In this document: one piece after another, positions 54,001 through 63,000 of the stretch
Layout of the letters: each line of letters opens with the position of its first letter
How positions within the stretch are numbered: the stretch's first letter is position 1
Source: Amoebophrya sp. A120
Lineage: Eukaryota; Sar; Dinophyceae; Syndiniales; Amoebophryaceae
Direction of reading: 5' to 3'
NCBI GenBank assembly: GCA_905178155.1
Contig: CAJINV010000014.1
Coordinates: forward strand, 1 to 64,000
Length of the DNA: 64,000 nt
Notes under the pieces: model-generated
Told to the model about the DNA's origin: nothing
Seen by the model: only the letters and a program-made list of their open reading frames with translations
Databases searched by the model: none
Program-made: the position numbers and the translations under genes

Positions 54001-57000
54001 GGTAGTTTCGGTTCCACTTGCGCTCGCAGTATTTGTTGAATTTGTTGCAGTTGCTGCGTTCTTTGTCTTTCGGGAGTAGTTGTGGTTGGAATTATAATTA
54101 TTCTTCTTCATCTTCTTCTGGGGCTGGCGTTGGGCTTGGCTTTCGCTTTGATGCCCCTCCTTCTCTTCTTCTTCTTCTTCTTCTTCTCGCGAGGTTGCTA
54201 TTAATGTCACCTGCGTCGTGGTCGCCGTCGCAGCAGAGGGCGGCGCGGCATGCGTTGCGAAGTATACCTCCCAATCAAATGCAAAAATGTCTGGGTCTGG
54301 AAGAGTCCGAGATTTGGTATGCTGTTTTTGCATGACACATAATGTCTGTCATGGAAGTCCTAGCATCACAGGTTTTTAGAGGTTTTCCTGATGCCTATTC
54401 CGCATGACAAATGCCCTCCACGCGTAGCACAAACTGGACTCCTCTTGCTGGTCACGCAATACAGAATTTTTCAGAGTCCAAAGTTAGCATCACAAGTTCC
54501 ACTCTTCCAGACCCAGACATTTTTGCATTTGATACTCCCAATCCTCGTCCGCGACCGCCTGCACAGGGATGACGCAAGAAAAGTAGTCCGTCACACCAAA
54601 GAACTCGTTCCCCGGCATGTCATTTGTAAAAACGTCCCCACCCCAGAGTCAAGATGGGGATTTTGCAACACAAACCTGAAAGTTTTGGGAGCCACGCATG
54701 ACAACTTGCAGGCTGTAGTGTAATGGTGTTTAGCAAGGGAAGCCGCATAACAAATCCATCTCCTTATCCTGTTGACAGCATTACAACTTCCATAACACGA
54801 TGGGAAATGCCTCTCCTGGGGATGCGCATTACAAATGCTCTTGCGCTTGCAGATCTGCATTACAACTCTGGTGTGGGTACGTTTTTACTTACGGTACGGC
54901 ACGCTGGCACACTCCCGCTTGGTCGCGGCGTCCTTTTTACAGCAGGCCCCTTTCGTATGAAAGAGCACAACTCCCCCTCCCCCTCATTTGTCATGCAAAA
55001 TTCCAAATCCACCCTTTGCCTGTTAGTACTGTTTGCATGACAGATTATTCCGGAATCCGAAACAGCACTGCCATCGCCTAGGAATTTGTCATGAAAAAGC
55101 TGCATGATCCTGTGTTGCTGTTCATGCAACACAAATGAGGGGGACGGAGGGGGAGTTGTGCACTGTCATATTTCGATTTGCCGTCCCTGGAGTCGCACCC
55201 GAAGCACCACCCCTCGATGGGAAGGTTTTCGTCACTCATCTCCCGGCACACCGCGGGGCACTCCATCTGCTATTGCGTTCTCAAACGTTACATTCTCAAC
55301 GGTTACATGAATTATTTGTCATGCAAAAATACCATAAGCAACCACACGGCCCAGCGGCTGTGCATGACAAATTCTCGAAGGGCTATTAAACAGAATCTAA
55401 ATCTGTCCGGAATTTGTAATGCTACAGGTCCAGCAACCTCCTTCTGGCTTTGGATTTTCATTTTGTCACTCTTGCATCACAAATCCATGTCACAGTTGAG
55501 AACATAAGAACGTTTGAGAAGGCCATATCTGCTTGGGTCCCATTGGAACTGCCGCCATCTCGTCCTCGGTTGCTCGCCCGGGCAGGTTCCCCGGCGTGTA
55601 GAGCACGCACTGATGATACGGAAAGTAGCTCCCGTCGGGTAGCTTCCCAAAGTAGCTCGGCGGGATCTGTTTGCACTCTGGGGGGTCGTTCTTGTCATTG
55701 TACCCGTATCAAATGGAATATTTGATGCCGGGATCCTCTTTGGGGAGATTCATTTTGCAAAAACACTTGTAACGCTCTGCGGACAGGTGGACGAGCAAAT
55801 AATCTGTGATGCATGTTGATGCGCTACCGCGCATGTTTTTTCGTTGTAAAATGCAAAAACGCAACTTCTCATGCACTTCACGCACTATCCAGTCGCTCAG
55901 AAACTAACTTGTCATGCGCGTGCCCATGATCATATTTGACGCGGCTCATGATCCGCAAAGTAGCATCGCAACTTTCCTTCAGAGGACCCAGATGATGTGT
56001 TTTCAATGCATAGCCTGCAACACGCACCAACCTCGCTCCCGTCCGCTATGAGAGTGCACAACAACTCCCCGTCCCTCTCATGTGGATGTTGCTGGCAAAA
56101 AAAGCAATACAAGTGTCGGCAAGTAGAATACAGGTTTTGCCGCGTGACAAATTCATCACCCAGGACTGTAGTGCTGCTTGAGCTTCCAGAACTTGTCATG
56201 CGAAAAGTGCCAAGAGGCAGAGGGTGGTGTGGATTTGGTATTCTTGTTTTGCATGACAAATGGAAATGAGGTGGAGGGGGAGCAGTTGAGCACTCTCATA
56301 TCCGCTGCGTCGCACCCACGACATCGGCCAGGTGTGGCGCACATACTCCGCTATGGAAGCGTCAGGGTTGAAATCGACAAAGTTGAAATGATTTGTCATG
56401 CATAAAATGGATACCAGTTGGAAGCCCAATTTCTAAGCGGCGCATCACAAATTATGATGGTGCCTAAATCCAGTTTGTAATGCTGTTTAGGCGAAAAAGA
56501 CTGATTCTCTCATGCTGGTGTAGCAGCTCGAACTGTAACCCCAAACAGGCTTGCAATCGGCCTCAGTTGCCTGCTCTGCAACACACGTATTTCGCGTCAT
56601 GCATTTTATGCATCACAAATTTTTCGATTTTGTCAATTTCGATCCTGACAGTTCCATATCCGCTCTGCAGAAATTAGAGTCGCCGTTACTAGATTATGCA
56701 GTGCAACAGTATCGTACTCGTACTAATCAATGGCGTGTAAGTTTATGCATTACAAATTGTTCTTTAGGCCAATCGCCCGCATTTTTACAAAGTAATGCAG
56801 CTATTGCAATTTTTACTAGTACGCTACTTTTGCAATGCATATACATCATCTTCCGGGGTGACGTGGTCGTAGCGAATGCACTGCTGAAAGCCTGGCCCGC
56901 TATCACAAGGAAAAAATCCCCCTCCCCACATCAAAACGAAAATTCTGAGGCTGAGTGTGCGTACACAATGCAGGTCTGTCTTGCAGAAAGTGCTTGGTAG

Positions 57001-60000
57001 CATTTTCTCAGCCTGTTGAGGTATCGAGAAGGCTAGCAATTACGCACCGCAAACAGGTTTTCTGTGGTCGAAAGCGCGTGACAGACGGGACTCGAATGCG
57101 CGGCCACATGGCCCCCATTAGATAGTTGCCCTCTACTAGGCAAGACAAAGGTGATTTATGACCACAAACCAGATTCAGAAACTTCCATTTTGATATGGGG
57201 AAGGGGGATTTTTCATTTTGACACCCGCAGTGTTTTCCGTCTGCGGAGCACCGCGGCGTCGCTCCCGACGAGAGGAAAATAGGACTCCCGCCGGTGAAGG
57301 ATACACCATTTTTCGCATATCGGCACGCCTGTGTCATTCTTGTGTAGTCTACCGTTGACTCGGCTTTCACGGCGTTGTAGTCGTGCACCGCTTTCAGCTG
57401 ACAATCACCTGTTTCCGTATAAAAGGCAAAGCCCGTGCAGTCGCTCCGTGCTGCACACAACGCCAGGCATTCGTCGTATATTGTAAGGAAAAACTCCTCC
57501 TCCCCATATCGAAACGAAGTTTCTGACGCTGGATTTCCGTACACAAATCCGAGCTGTCTCGCAGGAGAGGACTAGAGGCATACGCCGCGCCTGAATACAG
57601 AGCTTCTGACGTGGACGCTTAGCGTAAGCGTCGGAAATGTCTATGCTATAGCCCAAGCAGCATCGCAAACCGTCCGCATAATGCGGCGGAGACTGTAGAG
57701 CTGCCTTCTTGCAGGACAAATGTGATTTGTGCCCTCAAATCAGCAACGCAAGAACTTTTAGGAGACATACCTTTTCCATATGGGGAGGGGGGATTCTTCC
57801 TTTCAATATCGTACGTTTTCTGAAAGGGGTTGTCCAGATCATTGCCCTCGTGGTTACGGTCCTCGTGCCTCCCACACGCATCGTTGATATCAAGCTTATC
57901 CAAGAAAAAAACACCATCGCAGTCACATTTTGGAGGGTATGCATCAGACTCTCGTATGCCAAACTTTTTTTGTGTTGCAAAAACATAAGGAGAAATCGCC
58001 TATAAAAAGCCCTGCTCTTATTTGTCTGTGATGCAGTTCTGCGCATGACAAATATTTTTGTTTATGCAAAAATATGCAAAAGTGATTGTGATGGTGTTTT
58101 TTTCATCTTGGATAAAGCTGCGGGTAGTTGTAGTACGGCAGGGGCGCCAATTATGGAGGCGTCCGGACGGAAATTTTTGACAAAGATGGAATAAATCTAA
58201 ATTTCCAGGCATGATCAAATGCAACGCACAGAGTCGTGCCTGTCTTGCGGGGAGGGCAAGCGACGCCGATAATTGCAAGCCTGTTCTTTAGGGGTCCTCA
58301 CGACGAAGCTACTAAAGTAGCATGACAGACCTCGTCTTCTTACTTTGCCCAAAGACCCTGACAAACTGGACGATTTCAAGCATCGCAAAGTATTTTTTCA
58401 ACTTCGTCGATTTCGATCCTGACACTCCCATACAACTACACGTCGGCACGCGTCCGTCATTTCCAGGTAGTCGGTTTTATTATTGGCAACCTCCTTGAAC
58501 GCCGTGCCTCCAACTTCGCCTTTCACCGCACAATTGTTTCCTTTGTTGCGCTATGCAATGCAGAAGTATTGCACTCGTACTACTTGCAAGTATGCATCAT
58601 GACAAGAAATCTTCTTCCTATAGGTAAAACAGCACGACGACAAATTCCATTTTTCTTGTAGCCAAAATTTGTATATGCAATTTATACTAGTACGATACTT
58701 TTGCAAGAATGCATATGGGTTTCCGCATGTGCACTAAGCCCGCGCAGTCGGGATTTTCCGCGCACCAATCCCGGCACTCCTCGTATGTCAAATGAGCCTT
58801 GACGCGGTAAACAGTACCCCCTGCAATGAGCTTATCCGCTCCTTCGACATTCGTGCGAAGCTTCTTCTCGCAGAAGTCGTCAATGGGCTGGTGTAGTGCG
58901 GACCGGCACTGATCGGTCATCCGCAGGTACGGTATGAGAGTACACAACTCCCGCCGCTTCCCCTCATTTGTATTGCATCATGAACAGCAATAGATACAAG
59001 CGTCAGCAAGAATGCAGGTTTCGCATGACAAATTCAAATTTGGACAGGAGTGTAGTGCTATTCGAACTGCCAGAACTTGTCATGCGAGCAAGGCCATCAA
59101 GAGCCAAGAAGTAATGTAATGTAAACTACTAGGCATTTTGCAAGACAAATGAGGGGGCGGGTGGTTGTCGTTGTGCACCCTCATATACGTTATCGCCTCC
59201 CCTGGCTTGTCCTCGAGGTCCAAATCGTTGAACGGAGCGTTTTTTATTGCACAGTTATCCTCGTCGGAAAGAGCAGTTCCAACAAACACAAAACCCGTGC
59301 AGTCGGCGTATCTTCGGCAAAAATCCTGGCACTCCTCAAAGGTGAGATGCCCCATCACGCGCCCCATGTCCCCTCCGACGTCTTCGTCGTTGCCCTTGAG
59401 ATTCTTATTGTCCTGCCTTTTGCAGTATGCATTGCAAAAGTACCGTATTAGTACCAATTGCGATTACAAATTTTATCAGAAAATAAAACGAAATTTGTAA
59501 TGCTAATTTTTTTTTTTGCTAATTCAGGTATAAAAGGTAGGTTTGTCATGCAAGATTGCAACTAGTACGAGTACGATACTTTTGCACTGCATACGCAGAC
59601 GTCCTCGACTTTTAAGCTTGTTGTTCCACGACCCGAATGCAGCCCGCTCTTGGTTTCTTTATTGCAAGAAAAAATCCCCCGCCCCTCCCATATCGCAAAG
59701 ACACGCCTAGGTGGAACATTTGCAGAAGTGCTGATCTGTGGCTACCGATCGCGTGTCTTGCGAGAAGGCAACTCCACAGGCTCCGCCGCATCATGCAGGC
59801 GGCTTGTGATGCTGTGGGCCCTACAGCGTAGACGTTTGCCATACTGGGTGCCTGCTATGTGAAAACAATGAACAACTTAATACTATACGCCTGCAGTTCT
59901 CTGCTGCAAGACAAATCGGATTTGTGCAGTCACATCACGCAAATCCAGCATCAGAAATTTCGTTTTGATGTGGCGGGCGGGGACGGGGAGATTTTTCCTT

Positions 60001-63000
60001 GCGGTACTCTTGTGAGGACATTTCCGAGGTGGACACCTGCCTCGCGTTCGCCTCTAGAAAACCAGTATTAGAGTTTACTGTGTCCACCTGGGACTTTCCC
60101 AAGATGAACAGCCGTTGGAGCACGACGCCGTCTTTTCCCGGGCGCACCTACTGAGAGGAAAAGTCTCCCCTCCCCATATCGAGCCGAAGTTTCTGCTGCT
60201 GGATTTGCGTACAAAAATCAGATCTGTCTTGCAGAAGCACGCGCCTGGCCGCATTTTCTGAGCCTGTTTGGGTATAATGCACAAGGCCAGCAAGAGCAAT
60301 TGCGCATGACAAACAGGTTTGCAGTAGTCGAAAGCGGGTGACAGACTTGCTCTGGAATGCGAATGCGTCAAATGTTGGCTCCTATAACAAACACTATACG
60401 CATGACAAAGATGATATTTGTGACCACAAATCAGCACCACAAATTTTCGTTTTGATATGGGGATGGGGGATTTATTTTCATTTTGATAGCACCGTGATTT
60501 TGTGCACTTGCCCATTGCCCCCCTCCGGGTCGTTCGGGTCATGCAGGTCGTATTCCACTACGTTTCCGGTCAGCCTTATGGATGTGTCAGAGTTGAAATC
60601 GACAAAGTTGAAATAATTTGCCATGCATAAAATGGATGCCAGTTGGAAGCCCAATTTCGAAGCGGTGCATGACAAATTATTCGAGCATCGGAATCCAATT
60701 TGTCATGCTGTTTGGGCACAGGCGACTGCTTTTGTCATGCTACTTTAGCAGCTCTATTTCAAACCCTAAACAGGCTGACAGTCGGCCTCACTTGCCATCC
60801 CGGCAAGACAGGCACTTCATGCCTTGCATTTTATGCATGACAAATTATTTCAACTTTGTCGATTTCAAACCTGACACATCCATAAGCCTGTCTGTGGCGT
60901 AGCTGTTGTTGTACTTATTCAGATCGCTAGGATAGGTATCCAAGAAAAAAACTTCGTTACTCGATATAACACAATAAACGCCCCCAAACAAAATAAAACT
61001 GGTTTCGCTATGGGCAGCAGGGCACTTCCGCATTCCAACTTTCCAAGTGCTAGAGCTATCAGGCGGTCATCTGTCGTGTGTTGACTCTTCTCCCAGGTGG
61101 TGACTGTTTGGCATATCGCGCCAGGCCACTGCACAACCCTAACTACTTAAGCTAGCGCTGCGCCCCCGTCGGCCCTTGACTTCACGAAAGTCTGCGGTCC
61201 TTGACTTCAACCAAGACCGGCTCCTAAAGATTTCCTAAGGGGCCGGCTTTGGAAAAAGTTCGGGAGGCTGGGCTTTTATCAATTCTGGCGCCGGAACTGG
61301 AAAAAGCTCAGAAACGAAGAAACGCCCTGAACTTTTTCGAAAGGGCGCGGCCCCAAGCACTATCTGGGTGGCTTTAACACGTGCCGGGGCACGGCCGGAG
61401 TGCGGCCCTTTTTTCGGTGTCTGCGTCTACTTGATTCCCGGCAAAAATTGCTCGGGTTCTCAAGAAGCCGCGCCGTTTTTTTTTTGGTGCGCCGCAGTCA
61501 TCACCCCGAGGGAATGCTAGCTGGGCTGGCATGCCGGAAAAGAGGGCCGCACCACTCTCCACCCAGATCCGTGGCGTAGCTGTTGTTGTACTTATTCAGA
61601 TCGCTAGGATAGGTATCCAAGAAAAAAACTTCGTTTATCAAACAAAAATCTGTTATCGTTATCGGATTGGAATTTGCTGGCAAATGCCAAATTTTTTTTA
61701 AGTTAAGCTACTGACTTAGCTACCTCAACTATGTATGATTTTGAACCACTTGCGTGCATTTGGCCAAGCGCCGCACCGAAGCCTGGATCATGTCGAGCCC
61801 ATTCTGCCGGACCGTTTCGAGCTGCGCGCCAACCCTCCCAGGTGGATGCGATTTGCTCAGCTTCCGGCAGTGCAAGTTGGAAGCTTGTTTTGGGCTCATA
61901 AAGATCAATTTGTAATGCGGACCTGCGTCACCGCCGCGTCACGTTTTTGACATGGGAGAAGTGCTGCCGTGCCCACTGCATCACGCAGGTAGATGCCCAG
62001 AAATAAGGTCTTTTTGGGTGCTCTGGTTGCCGCCCAGTCGTTGATGATGAAATCTGCCCACCATCCCGTGGCCACCATCGTCGCCGGGCTCTGGCCTGAG
62101 AAATTACAGGAAATAGGATGGCGCGCGGACTATAAAAGTGACCAAAAAGTTTCGATGTTATCGGTTTCGGCCAGGGCCTCGGGGATCTGGCCAATCTGGC
62201 CAGCAAAAGTGGCCACTTTTCCGAAGCCTCCGGGCAAACCGATAACAAGCACCCTTTTTGGTCACTTTTATAGTCCGCGTGCCGTCGTGCTTCGTGTCTG
62301 TTATCGGTTTCGGCTTGGCCACCCCCCCGAAACCGATAACAGAGCAGGGCTTTGCTCAGTTTATCGGGCCCGTGCCGTCGTGATAAAAATCTGTTATCGG
62401 TTGCCCTTTTGACATCGCGCCAAAGCGAGCCTGCGCGAAGTAGACCCATAAACTTGAGCTAGCCACGACCTGAGTCGGACCTTAGAAGCTGTCTGGCATG
62501 ACACCAGGCGCGAACCTGTTGCATGTTCTCCTGCATTACTACAGAGTTAATACATATTTGCACAGTTTTTTTCTTGCATAACAGGTCTGAGAGGACCCAC
62601 AGCCGTCGGTGAAGGCAGCGGATGGAATTTGGCTCCACGAAGTCTCCGAGTTCACCTTGATCCACATCAGGTCGTTGTCGGTCGCGCTATGAAAATTGTC
62701 GCTGTGAATGCCTGACCCGTCGAGCGACTTGGAGAGGTCCGTGTCCGGGGGCGGGCTCCCGCGGACGCGGGCGACCACTTGTAGTCTCTTGTCCGCTGGG
62801 GCAGATCCCACGGTCATGAAATAAAACTCGGCCTCGCTCTGCGTCAGCTGCTCGTCGCAATGGTGCACGGGGTCGGCGACTAGATGGCACTGATCGATGT
62901 CATATCCTGTCCAACCTGTCTCAATGGTATTTTCTTGCTTCAGGCACCCCGGTCGCATCAGGTAGCACTTTCGTTTTCCGCTCTCCGCACTATCCTCGAG

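Larger units (their letters stand above)
61614..62580. mobile_element. Introner, family H, enlarged
   Basis: Flanks atagg/acagg (4 of 5). Join in gene B: CGSSQTC|PSDLNKY. If the other H left end (60937) is used, the intron is 60937-62580. It carries a fragment reading as a discoidin-like exon (about 61915-62107) and a large hairpin. Confidence 0.7.
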
